Below are positions 18,309-26,526 of a stretch of 64,000 nucleotides of DNA, piece by piece. Where the stretch lies: positions 3,162,001-3,226,000 of the forward strand of contig CAVTWI010000002.1 of NCBI GenBank assembly GCA_963738345.1. The letters run 5' to 3'. A model generated the notes under the pieces. The model ran no database searches. It worked only from the letters and a program-made list of their open reading frames with translations, and had not been told where the DNA came from. The number at the start of each line of letters is the position of its first letter. Positions within the stretch are counted from its first letter, which is position 1. This stretch comes from Bog-159 sp963738345 (lineage in GTDB: Bacteria > Acidobacteriota > Terriglobia > Bryobacterales > Bryobacteraceae). Position numbers and translations under genes: made by a program.

Positions 18309-19045
18309 AGGGTACCACGCCGGAGGGTGCGCGCAGCGAGCAGGAAGCAGCGGCATGGGTACGCGCCATGTTCGGCCGCGTAGCGCACCGCTACGATCTT
18401 GCCAATCACTTGCTGTCGTTCAATATCGACCGCTACTGGCGCTCCCATACGGTAGCCCGGGTTGGTGAAGTGCTGGCGCGTCCCGGGGCGCGCGTGCTCG
18501 ATATCTGTTGCGGAACCGGCGACTTGGTGCGCGCTATGCAGAGGGGCCGTTCGAACGGCGCGGCGGGCACGACCGTAATGGGATCGGATTTTTGCCACCC
18601 CATGCTGGTCGCCGCACAGCCCAAACTGGGCGGCAATCCATTGTTCGAAGCCGATGCGCTGAACCTGCCGCTGCTGGACACTTCGCTCGACCTGATCACG
18701 GTTGCCTTCGGCTTCCGTAACCTGGCGAATTACGATGCAGGCCTGCGCGAGATGCGGCGCGTACTGCGGCCCGGGGGCATGGCTGCTATTCTCGAATTCT
18801 CGCAGCCACCGAACCGGCTGTTCGGCGCGCTTTATACCTTCTATTCGCGCCGGATACTGCCAGTGATCGGAGGCGCTCTGTCCGGATCGCGCGACGCCTA
18901 CACATATTTGCCGGAATCCGTACGCAAGTTTCCCGCGCCCGACGAGTTGGCTCAAATGATGCGTGCAGCGGGCTTCGCAGCCGTAGAGTTCGAACGCCTG
19001 ACCGGCGGTATCGTAGCCTTGCACATAGGCCGCGCCGCTTCGTGA
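18305..19045 (+). CDS. ubiE: Demethylmenaquinone methyltransferase UbiE/MenG
   Basis: SAM-dependent C-methyltransferase of quinone biosynthesis, 246 residues. It has the family start FGRVAHRYDLANHLLSFNIDRYWR, the SAM motif VLDICCGTGDLVRAM and the signature TVAFGFRNLANYDAGLREMRRVLRPGG. The end of the protein has YTYLPESVRKFPAPDELAQMM, typical of UbiE. It is translationally coupled to aroB. Menaquinone is the likely quinone in Acidobacteriota, so MenG activity is inferred. Confidence 0.93.
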   Translation: MKGTTPEGARSEQEAAAWVRAMFGRVAHRYDLANHLLSFNIDRYWRSHTVARVGEVLARPGARVLDICCGTGDLVRAMQRGRSNGAAGTTVMGSDFCHPMLVAAQPKLGGNPLFEADALNLPLLDTSLDLITVAFGFRNLANYDAGLREMRRVLRPGGMAAILEFSQPPNRLFGALYTFYSRRILPVIGGALSGSRDAYTYLPESVRKFPAPDELAQMMRAAGFAAVEFERLTGGIVALHIGRAAS

Positions 19046-19046
19046 C

Positions 19047-20219
19047 TTACTCGCAACGCTTCGCCGTGAGTAGCTCTTTCTGTTCGTCCAGGAGCCAGCA
19101 TCCGGCGGTTGTAGCGTTGGCGACCTCTGTACCGTTCCAGTTCAGCTTGACGGGAAGCCATGCTGCGGGCAGCGTGACTTTCATCTGCGAAATGGCGCGG
19201 CTGACCACTTCCACCTCTTGCAAATCCGGCAGATATTGCGCCCGGACGCGCGCGGTTACCGGCTCGGCGCGCGGTGCTAACTCAATCTTGGTCTCAAGGC
19301 GAACATGTTCCTTGCCGCGGTGGACCATCACCACCACCGGCTTCTCTTCCATGGTCTGGTAAAGGATCTGTGCGTATTCGGCGGCGTTCTTCAGTTCCTT
19401 GCCGCCGAGCTCCACGATGCGGTCGTTAACCTTGAGCGGCCCCGCGTATTTATCGGGTAGGGACATCACGCCCACGCCCGGCCCTTCGTCGTTCGAGTTG
19501 TATCCGAAGGGGCCAATACCCAACACCGCGCCCGAACCCAAAGGCTGCACGCGCGTGGAATCGAGCACATCGTTAGCTTCGGCAGGATCGAACTTAGTGA
19601 CTTCGATCCAATAGCAGTGAGCGAACAGAGGGCTGCCAGTCTCGCAATCGGCCGTGGTGGGGAAGGCGTCGCGCTGATGTGTGCCGAGCCAATCGAAAAT
19701 ATCCGCGGGCTTGGCCTTGACTAACTCGCGCCATTCCAGATTGAAACCGGCTGATTGAAGGGTTTTGCCCAGGGGCGCTTCGTCCTTCGCGGAAAACAGC
19801 CACAGCACCGGGAGATTGGTGGTGTTAGCGGCGAAGAGGCGATTGGTGTCCATAGCCGCGCGCGGGCTTCCACCTGCAGCAACCGCGGCCGCCCAAAGAT
19901 CCGGCAGGCGCGCCGCCGTATAGAACAAGGTGGAGACAGCCCCCCCCTGCGCCGCCAGGTAGACGCGGTCAGGATCCACATGCAGCCGCTTCTCAGTGTC
20001 TTCCACCTCCGCAGCCACGGCCTTCAGGCGCTGGTCGGCGCTTTTGCCGCTATCGCTGGCGGGTTGCAGAAACTGCCATCCGCGCTGCTGGCACTCTGCC
20101 TGCCAGATTTTCGCGTCGCCGCCCAGCAGAACCAGCAGCGGCGATTTGGAAACCTGCGCAATTCCGGGGCGGGCGAGGAACAGCACGGCGAGCAGCGGCA
20201 GGCAGGCACGTCCCAGCAT
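19047..20219 (-). CDS. Secreted PDZ-domain protein with alpha/beta-hydrolase-like region
   Basis: Protein of 390 residues. A signal peptide (LGRACLPLLAVLFLARPGIAQ) precedes a region resembling an esterase/PHB depolymerase fold (DPDRVYLAAQGGAVSTLFYTAARLPDLWAAAVAAGG, in which the usual GxSxG nucleophile Ser is replaced: AAQGGAV), followed by a PDZ domain at ~250-325 (YAGPLKVNDRIVELGGKELKN). The missing nucleophile suggests a binding rather than catalytic role. The ATG at 20219 follows the upstream gene by 1 bp, so both are one transcription unit. Confidence 0.7.
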   Translation of the reverse strand: MLGRACLPLLAVLFLARPGIAQVSKSPLLVLLGGDAKIWQAECQQRGWQFLQPASDSGKSADQRLKAVAAEVEDTEKRLHVDPDRVYLAAQGGAVSTLFYTAARLPDLWAAAVAAGGSPRAAMDTNRLFAANTTNLPVLWLFSAKDEAPLGKTLQSAGFNLEWRELVKAKPADIFDWLGTHQRDAFPTTADCETGSPLFAHCYWIEVTKFDPAEANDVLDSTRVQPLGSGAVLGIGPFGYNSNDEGPGVGVMSLPDKYAGPLKVNDRIVELGGKELKNAAEYAQILYQTMEEKPVVVMVHRGKEHVRLETKIELAPRAEPVTARVRAQYLPDLQEVEVVSRAISQMKVTLPAAWLPVKLNWNGTEVANATTAGCWLLDEQKELLTAKRCE

Positions 20220-20220
20220 G

Positions 20221-20553
20221 TTAATGCACCAGCCGCGAGTGGATTCGCTTTGCAATTTTCTCAATCTCTTCCGTCTTCTTCAGGCTGGACATGGACAGCA
20301 CGTGACGATCGTTCTTTTCCAACTCTTCCTTCAGTTGGCCCGCCAACTCGATGAGCTGTGCAGCGTCTTTCAGGTCCTTCTGGTGGTCCTCCTTCAGGAT
20401 TTCCTCTTGCTGCGACTTGCCATTCGGAAGCTTCCCCGTCTCCGGCTTCGGGGGGATGCGATAGGCCGGATAGTCCTGCGGCGCTCCGAATGACGTCGGG
20501 GCCAATGCCAATCCTGCCACCACGGCCAACTGCGATAGGAATCTCATAGTCAC
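20221..20553 (-). CDS. Small secreted coiled-coil protein
   Basis: Hypothetical protein of 110 residues. A signal peptide (MRFLSQLAVVAGLALAPTSFGA) is followed by a Pro-rich linker and a highly charged helical region (QEEILKEDHQKDLKDAAQLIELAGQ continuing) likely to form a coiled coil. No known family recognised. ATG at 20547 (second Met) is an equally good start. It sits between the transglutaminase-like gene and the PDZ gene, all on the minus strand with 1-8 bp gaps. Confidence 0.7.
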   Translation of the reverse strand: MTMRFLSQLAVVAGLALAPTSFGAPQDYPAYRIPPKPETGKLPNGKSQQEEILKEDHQKDLKDAAQLIELAGQLKEELEKNDRHVLSMSSLKKTEEIEKIAKRIHSRLVH

Positions 20554-20561
20554 CCTAAGCG

Positions 20562-21530
20562 CTACCGGTCTCTATACGAGTAGCTGGTTTCTAAACTTGT
20601 AAATTTAACGCCATCCAGTTCGACGTATGGATAGACAAAATAGTTCAATGGGGCACCTTGCTGTTTGGGCGTGAGAACGACGTCGCGGCCCTTGCTCATT
20701 TCCACGCGATTCTCGTCGTGCGCGCCGAAGAAGTATTCGCGTTTATCCGGATTCTTGGCAGCCTCGGAAGCGTCCACCGGCACCCAACCAATGCCTTTCG
20801 CGTAGAACTCGGCCCAGCAGTGGTAGCCGGCGATCTTCCCCGCCCCGCGGTCGGCGGGCAAAGGAAAGCCAATCGCAAAGCGCGCGGGAATGCCGACGGC
20901 ACGCGCGTAGCCGATGAAGATAGCGTGAAAGTCGGTACAATTGCCGCGGCGCGCATCGCACGCGTAATAGATGTCGCCATTTCCCCAGCCCTTGCCGCTC
21001 TTGTCGTACTTCACAGTGGCGACCACATGATTGTAGATCCCGCGCGCCATTTCTAGATCGGTCTTGGCGCCGGCTTTATCCACCACCTCGCGCGCCCAGC
21101 GGCGGATGGTATCGTCCAGCGGCACCAAGCGGTCAGGCTGCAGATAGCGCTCGAGGCCGGGGGGATCAGGCACCGGGTTAGAGGAGGTTAGCGCGAGTGA
21201 TTGGATGTGTTCCTTGCGAACCGCGTCGAAACGCATGGTGACCGCGATGGACGGTTCGGTGGGATTCAACACGCGGATATGCAGGAAGCGGTTAGAATCT
21301 GTGCCGGTCTCAAACTGCCACTGGTAGGCGGTCTCTACGCGCAGGTTATCGATTCGCTGGAATTCATCAGCATGGGGCACCGGCAGCCAGATATCGACTG
21401 TGCGCGTCCCCGTGGGGACATCCTTTACAATGGCGGCGTATTCGAAGCTGAACGAACGTTCGCGCGGGGTGGGCGCAGTGGCTGCCAGACCGAGTGCGCA
21501 AAACAAGGGAAGAGCGAGGAGAGTGCGCAT
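20562..21530 (-). CDS. Secreted transglutaminase-like protein
   Basis: Protein of 322 residues with a signal peptide (LLALPLFCALGLAATA) and a transglutaminase-like core. The Cys-His-Asp triad is visible: Cys in RRGNCTDFHAIFIGYARAVGIPAR, His in YHCWAEFYAKGIGW and Asp in VPVDASEAAKNPD. The N-terminal ~130 residues form a beta domain common in bacterial proteins of this group. These enzymes are usually cysteine proteases or amidases of the periplasm. First gene of the minus-strand trio with the coiled-coil and PDZ proteins. Confidence 0.85.
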   Translation of the reverse strand: MRTLLALPLFCALGLAATAPTPRERSFSFEYAAIVKDVPTGTRTVDIWLPVPHADEFQRIDNLRVETAYQWQFETGTDSNRFLHIRVLNPTEPSIAVTMRFDAVRKEHIQSLALTSSNPVPDPPGLERYLQPDRLVPLDDTIRRWAREVVDKAGAKTDLEMARGIYNHVVATVKYDKSGKGWGNGDIYYACDARRGNCTDFHAIFIGYARAVGIPARFAIGFPLPADRGAGKIAGYHCWAEFYAKGIGWVPVDASEAAKNPDKREYFFGAHDENRVEMSKGRDVVLTPKQQGAPLNYFVYPYVELDGVKFTSLETSYSYRDR

Positions 21531-21672
21531 TGCTAGATTTTAGCGCGGGACATGAAAACAATCGTCGCGATGGCGGCGGAAACGCCAGCGCAGTACAATG
21601 AGTGGAAGCTTTAGCCGCCGCTCCTTGTGCCCCGGCAGCCGCGGTTTGATCTCAGAACCTTTGGAGAAACTA

Positions 21673-24600
21673 ATGAGACGCCCGCGCGTAGCCCAGTCGC
21701 TGTGTTTATTTTTGGCATTCGCTGCCACATTACTTGGCGCACCCAAGATCGAACTCGCGCACCCTCCGTTGAGTTTCGAGGCCAACCACGGCCAGACCGA
21801 CGCGAGCGTCAAGTTCCTCGCCCACGGCGACGGATACGCGCTGTTCCTGACAGCGGACACCGCCGTATTCCGCATCCACTCTGCCGCTGCCGTCAGCATG
21901 AGACTCGCGGGCGCTAACCCCGCCGCGCAAGTCTCCGGCGACGCCAAACTTCCGGGCACGGTGAACTACTTTCTCGGCAACGACCCCGCGCATTGGACCA
22001 CCGGCGCCAGCACCTTCGGCAAGGTTCGGTACCAACAGGTTTATCCAGGCATCGATCTCGTTTTTTACGGCACCGCCAGCAACACGGCCCACCAACTGGA
22101 ATACGATTTTGTGGTGGCCCCGGGAGCCGATCCAACACGCATTGCGCTCGAATTCACCGGTGCCGAGGCGAAGCTGACGCCCGATGGGAGCCTGTCCCTC
22201 ACCCTCGATGGCACGCCGCTTACCTTCGCCCGGCCCACCGTCTATCAGACAATCGCCGGCCGGCAGCGGACGGTGGCGTGTGACTTCCGCCTCACCGGAA
22301 ACCGGGCGCAATTCGTCTTGGGCAATTATGACCACGCCCTCCCGCTAGTCATCGATCCTGTGCTGACCTATCTCACTTACCTGGGTGGCAGTAATATGGA
22401 CCAAGTTGGTTTCACCTCTTATGGCGGCAATCCCACGCAGGGCGTGGCGGTCGATTCATCGGGTAATGTATACGTAACCGGCTACACACAATCCACCGAT
22501 TTTCCGGTGGCTAACGCGATCCAGGCCACAAATACTTCGAACGGGAACACCGGTTTCGTGACCAAGTTGAACGCGGCCGGCTCAGAGATGATCTACTCCA
22601 CTTACATTGGCGGCAGCGTCTTCGGAGACGCTACCGGGACGCTGCCCTACGCCATCGCCGTCGATAGCGCCGGCAATGCCTATATCACTGGATTTACCAA
22701 TTCACCCAAATTTCCGGCTACCGCGGGAGCCTACCAGACGGTTTGCGGAGTCCTCGGCACGAACGGATTGAGCAACTGCCCGGCAGCCCAGAGCGCCTTC
22801 GTGACCAAATTCAGTCCCACCGGCAGCTTGGTGTACTCCACTTTTCTGGGACACAGCAATGAAATCGGGATGTCCATCGCCGTTGATGCAAATGGCCAAG
22901 CCTATGTCGCGGGCGATAGTGTCGACCAATGCGGCTCCAGCAATACAATTGCCTGCTTCCCTACCACACCCAACGCCATCCTGCCAGGGTCCACCTTTAA
23001 TGTCGCCGTTAACACCAGTAACTTTAATCAGGGCTCAGGCTTCGTCTCAGTATTGGATGCGGCCGGCGCCAATTTGTTGTACTCCAGTTTAATCGGCGGT
23101 ACCGGCGATCAGTCGAAGGGCAACGGTCACCCCACCTATGCCACCGGTGTGGCAGTGGATCCTTCCGGATTTTTCTATCTCGCGGGAACCACCGGAAGCA
23201 ATCAACTGCCGGTAACCCCGGGCGCATTTCAAACGACTTATTACGGCAATGACACTCCGGGCTTCTCAACAGCCACGCGCGGGTACGTCGCCAAATTCAA
23301 TCCGGTTAGTTCCGGCGCCGCTTTGTTCTACCTTACCTACCTCGGGGGAACCGACCCGACCCAGAACGCCTATGCGGACTACGTTTCCGGCATTGCAGTA
23401 GACGCGGCCGGGAATGCGTATATCAGCGGCAACGCCTCTTACGATTTCCCGGCTACGGCCGGGTCCGCGAACTCCACTCCCTGCCCGTCCGACAGCGATT
23501 GCTTAAACCGTGGATTTCTGGCTAAGCTCAATCCCGCCGGAAGCGCGCTCGTATGGGCCACGTTTGTGGGCAACGAAGCCCGCCCGGACCTGAGCGCCAC
23601 CGACACCATCAGTCCCCCGCAACTCGATGCCCATGGCAACGTATATGTCGGCGGGCAGGCAGGAACCGGCCTCGAATATCCACTAGTGAACCCGTTGCAA
23701 CCTCAGAGTGAGTTCGGCGGCGTGTACGCGACCATGTTCGATGCCACCGGCAGCACCATTCTGTTTTCGACTGTCATCTACAATCCTGCGCAAAATAGCG
23801 GCATATTCAACAGCGGCGTAGCCGTCGATTCATCGGCCAATCTGTACGTAGCCGGTTACACCTCAACGACGGGTCTCCCCACCACGGCCGGCGCGTTCCA
23901 GCCCACCGTGAAGGGCAGTACCGACGCCTTCATCGCCAAGATCCAAACGACCGCGCCGTTGCCGGCGATCTCACCGAACGGCGTAGTAAGCGGCGCTAGT
24001 TTTCAGGCCGGCATCGTGCCCAATTCCTGGGTCACAATTTATGGCACAAATCTTTCGACCGTTACCGATTTCTGGACGGTCGACAATGGCCAGTTGCCGA
24101 CGCAGTTGGACGGTGTGTCGGTATCGATCGGCGGTCAGCCCGCCTACGTCGAGTTTGTCAGTGCCGGCCAGATCAACGTGCTCGCGCCCAATATCGCCGC
24201 GGGCCCCGTGCAGGTGACCGTAACCAACAGCATGGGTACGAGTCAGTCAGCCTCGGCAACTGCGGCAGTTGACGGACCCGCCTTTTTCCTTTGGGATTAT
24301 ACCTACGCGGTTGCGACTTACACTGACTATACGTATGCCGCGAAGAACGGCGCTATCGGCGGTGTTGCCACGGTACCGGCCGCTCCGGGCGACGTGCTGA
24401 TCCTGTGGGGTACTGGGTTCGGTCCCACCAATCCTGCCGCCACACCGGGCCAGGAAGTGCCTCCTTCCGCGCTATATTCGACCGCCAACCCAGTCACGGT
24501 GAGCATCGGAGGTATCGGCGCCATCGTATACGGCTCAGTCCTGTCGCCCGGGTTCGCGGGACTTTACCAGATTGCCATACAAGTTCCAACCTCGGCTCCG

Positions 24601-24678
24601 AACGGCGACTTGCCAATCATCGCCACCGTAAACGGAGTATCGTCGCCTGCAACGACCTTACTAACGGTCCAGCAGTAG
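21673..24678 (+). CDS. Secreted SBBP-repeat beta-propeller protein with Solibacter-type C-terminal domain
   Basis: Very large secreted protein, 1001 residues. A signal peptide (VAQSLCLFLAFAATLLGA) is followed by an N-terminal beta domain (~30-235, starting LSFEANHGQTD), then repeated SBBP units (each with GVAVDSSGNVYVTGYTQSTDFPV-like motifs; at least seven copies), then a C-terminal ~230 residues with NGVVSGASFQAGIVPNSWVTIYGTNLS and LILWGTGFGPTNP, matching the TIGR03437 domain first seen in Solibacter. The start at 21673 follows TTTGGAG. The protein is likely surface-exposed or secreted; ligand unknown. Confidence 0.88.
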   Translation: MRRPRVAQSLCLFLAFAATLLGAPKIELAHPPLSFEANHGQTDASVKFLAHGDGYALFLTADTAVFRIHSAAAVSMRLAGANPAAQVSGDAKLPGTVNYFLGNDPAHWTTGASTFGKVRYQQVYPGIDLVFYGTASNTAHQLEYDFVVAPGADPTRIALEFTGAEAKLTPDGSLSLTLDGTPLTFARPTVYQTIAGRQRTVACDFRLTGNRAQFVLGNYDHALPLVIDPVLTYLTYLGGSNMDQVGFTSYGGNPTQGVAVDSSGNVYVTGYTQSTDFPVANAIQATNTSNGNTGFVTKLNAAGSEMIYSTYIGGSVFGDATGTLPYAIAVDSAGNAYITGFTNSPKFPATAGAYQTVCGVLGTNGLSNCPAAQSAFVTKFSPTGSLVYSTFLGHSNEIGMSIAVDANGQAYVAGDSVDQCGSSNTIACFPTTPNAILPGSTFNVAVNTSNFNQGSGFVSVLDAAGANLLYSSLIGGTGDQSKGNGHPTYATGVAVDPSGFFYLAGTTGSNQLPVTPGAFQTTYYGNDTPGFSTATRGYVAKFNPVSSGAALFYLTYLGGTDPTQNAYADYVSGIAVDAAGNAYISGNASYDFPATAGSANSTPCPSDSDCLNRGFLAKLNPAGSALVWATFVGNEARPDLSATDTISPPQLDAHGNVYVGGQAGTGLEYPLVNPLQPQSEFGGVYATMFDATGSTILFSTVIYNPAQNSGIFNSGVAVDSSANLYVAGYTSTTGLPTTAGAFQPTVKGSTDAFIAKIQTTAPLPAISPNGVVSGASFQAGIVPNSWVTIYGTNLSTVTDFWTVDNGQLPTQLDGVSVSIGGQPAYVEFVSAGQINVLAPNIAAGPVQVTVTNSMGTSQSASATAAVDGPAFFLWDYTYAVATYTDYTYAAKNGAIGGVATVPAAPGDVLILWGTGFGPTNPAATPGQEVPPSALYSTANPVTVSIGGIGAIVYGSVLSPGFAGLYQIAIQVPTSAPNGDLPIIATVNGVSSPATTLLTVQQ

Positions 24679-24696
24679 CGCCGTTAGGCAACCATC

Positions 24697-25812
24697 ATGA
24701 TCAGACGCGATGTGACTCGAAGAACCATGCTGCAAGCCGCGGGCCTGGGGGCTCTGGCTTCCGCGGCACCGCCCGGCTTGGGCGCATCACCGGCCGCTGG
24801 CGCCGGCAGTCCGAAGATCTGCCTGGAACTTTCCGGACGGCTGCAGGCTGCGGGAGAGGATGACGCCGGCATGCGGCGGGTGAAGCAGTTGGGTGTGGAT
24901 CATGTGGCCATGGGCGGCCCGGCCATGCCGTGGAAAGAAGCCGACCTGCGCACGCGCATGGAACGGCTAAAAGTAGGCGGCCTGACGCTCGGCAACATGA
25001 TGATCGGCGGGTTTCCCAATGCCATCTATGGCAAGCCGGGACGCGACGAAGAGATCGACAAATTGCAGCAATCCATTCGCGCCGCGGGCAAAGCCGGTCT
25101 GCCAGTGATCGAATACAACTTCTACGCCCATAGGTTGGTTGAGGGCTACTACGAGGAAATTGGGCGCGCCGGCGCGGGTCTCACTGCCTTCGACTACGAC
25201 CGGGTGAAGGACTTGCCACCGCTGCCGGCCGAGGGTACGCATAGCCTGGACGAGATGTGGCAGAACGTTGCTTATTTTCTGAAAGCTGTGGTGCCGGTTG
25301 CTGCGGAATCGGGCGTGCGGCTGGCGCTGCATCCCAACGATCCCCCGGCGCCGCTGAGCCGCGGGTCGGGGCAAATTATGGGCACGGTGGAGGGTTGGAA
25401 ACGGCTGGTGGACATCGTGCCCAGTCCGCATAACGGCATCACCTTCGATTGCGGAGTGACCCGTGAGATGGGCCAAGATCCTGTCGAAACTTGCCGCTAT
25501 TTCGGATCGCGCGACTGCATCAACCACGTGCACTTTCGCAATGTTCGCGTGCGGAAACCTTACGAGAGTTATACGGAAGTATTTATCGACGAAGGCCAGA
25601 TCGATATGTTCGCGGTGATGAAGGAACTGGTACGCCAAAACTATCCACGGCTGGTTTACCCCGAGCACCCGCGCGCCCTCGATGCGGACCGCGAACGGCC
25701 GGACTTCCATCCGTACTATCCGGGCGGCGGCGCGTATGTCGGGTATGCCTATAACGTCGGTTACGCGCGGGCCATGTTGCAGGCTTCGCAATCGGCGCTC
25801 GGCCGGCTATAG
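24697..25812 (+). CDS. uxuA: Mannonate dehydratase-like TIM-barrel protein, Tat-exported
   Basis: Homologue of UxuA, which dehydrates D-mannonate to 2-keto-3-deoxygluconate in glucuronate breakdown. 371 residues including a leader with a twin-arginine-like motif (RRTMLQAAGLGALASAA), so it may act outside the cytoplasm, which is unusual for UxuA. The barrel has VIEYNFYAHR, LALHPNDPPAPLSRG (metal-binding His), GITFDCGVTREMG and NHVHFRNVRV, all in family positions. No other uronate gene is adjacent; it overlaps convergent comB by 6 bp. The exact substrate is uncertain. Confidence 0.78.
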   Translation: MIRRDVTRRTMLQAAGLGALASAAPPGLGASPAAGAGSPKICLELSGRLQAAGEDDAGMRRVKQLGVDHVAMGGPAMPWKEADLRTRMERLKVGGLTLGNMMIGGFPNAIYGKPGRDEEIDKLQQSIRAAGKAGLPVIEYNFYAHRLVEGYYEEIGRAGAGLTAFDYDRVKDLPPLPAEGTHSLDEMWQNVAYFLKAVVPVAAESGVRLALHPNDPPAPLSRGSGQIMGTVEGWKRLVDIVPSPHNGITFDCGVTREMGQDPVETCRYFGSRDCINHVHFRNVRVRKPYESYTEVFIDEGQIDMFAVMKELVRQNYPRLVYPEHPRALDADRERPDFHPYYPGGGAYVGYAYNVGYARAMLQASQSALGRL

Positions 25813-26526
25813 CGCGGCTGCGTTGATGAAACGATCTTCGCGCATGAGAGGCGCAGCGGCGCTCACGGCGTATTCGGCGGCCAATTCGACGTCTCTCGCG
25901 AATCCCCGATCGAAGAGTTCCTTGCCCGATGAGCAGCGCGCCAGCGCGTCGTGCAGATTGTGCCGGAAACGGTCGAATACCGCAATGGCCGCTTCGGCTT
26001 CAGGCGATAGACGGCCGGGTAACGCAGCCAGCAGGGCTCCGGCGCCGATGAGGTCTTCGACGGCCGGGCGAAGCGCGCCATCGCTCCATTGCTCGCCTGC
26101 TGGGATTACGGCGATGCGCGATCCAAGTAGGCGCGCGGCCGCCGCCACTGCCAGGCAGTTTCGCAAACACGCCGTAAAGGTAGCGGCACTGCCCGAGACG
26201 GTGCAGAGCGTAGCGCCATTGGGTGAAGGTAAGACAAGCCCGGCACCCGGGGCGATCGTTTGCAATGAGGCGGGCGACAGCGAGTAACTCGAGGCCGACC
26301 GCGCCTGAGCTAGCAGCGCCGCCTTCGATTTGGCAAACTCCGCAGCGGAAGCATCCCGCCAGCGATACGGGAACACGGACGCCCCCCGGGCCACGGCAAT
26401 ATCAACCGCGGTTGAAAACGACAAAACATCGACAACGATAACAACTTCGCTGACTGGCGCGAGGGATTGCAGGCCCGGCAAACCCCATTCGCAGCGAAGG
26501 TCGTATTCGGCTTGATCGAAGATCAC
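25807..26526 (-). CDS. comB: 2-phosphosulfolactate phosphatase family protein ComB
   Basis: Protein of 239 residues matching the ComB family, which hydrolyses 2-phosphosulfolactate in coenzyme M synthesis in methanogens but is widespread in bacteria with unclear roles. Family features are VVIVVDVLSFSTAVDIAVARGA, GLVLPSPNGATLC and IAVIPAGEQWSDGALRPAVEDLIGAGA. The start is a GTG at 26526 that overlaps the stop of the DUF4139 gene (GTGA), so expression is translationally coupled. Substrate in this organism unknown. Confidence 0.85.
   Translation of the reverse strand: MIFDQAEYDLRCEWGLPGLQSLAPVSEVVIVVDVLSFSTAVDIAVARGASVFPYRWRDASAAEFAKSKAALLAQARSASSYSLSPASLQTIAPGAGLVLPSPNGATLCTVSGSAATFTACLRNCLAVAAAARLLGSRIAVIPAGEQWSDGALRPAVEDLIGAGALLAALPGRLSPEAEAAIAVFDRFRHNLHDALARCSSGKELFDRGFARDVELAAEYAVSAAAPLMREDRFINAAAL

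Noticed and set aside
21738..24678. Possible CRISPR or tandem DNA repeat in the SBBP gene
   Set aside because: The repetition is at the protein level (propeller blades) with diverged DNA and no identical direct repeats or spacers.
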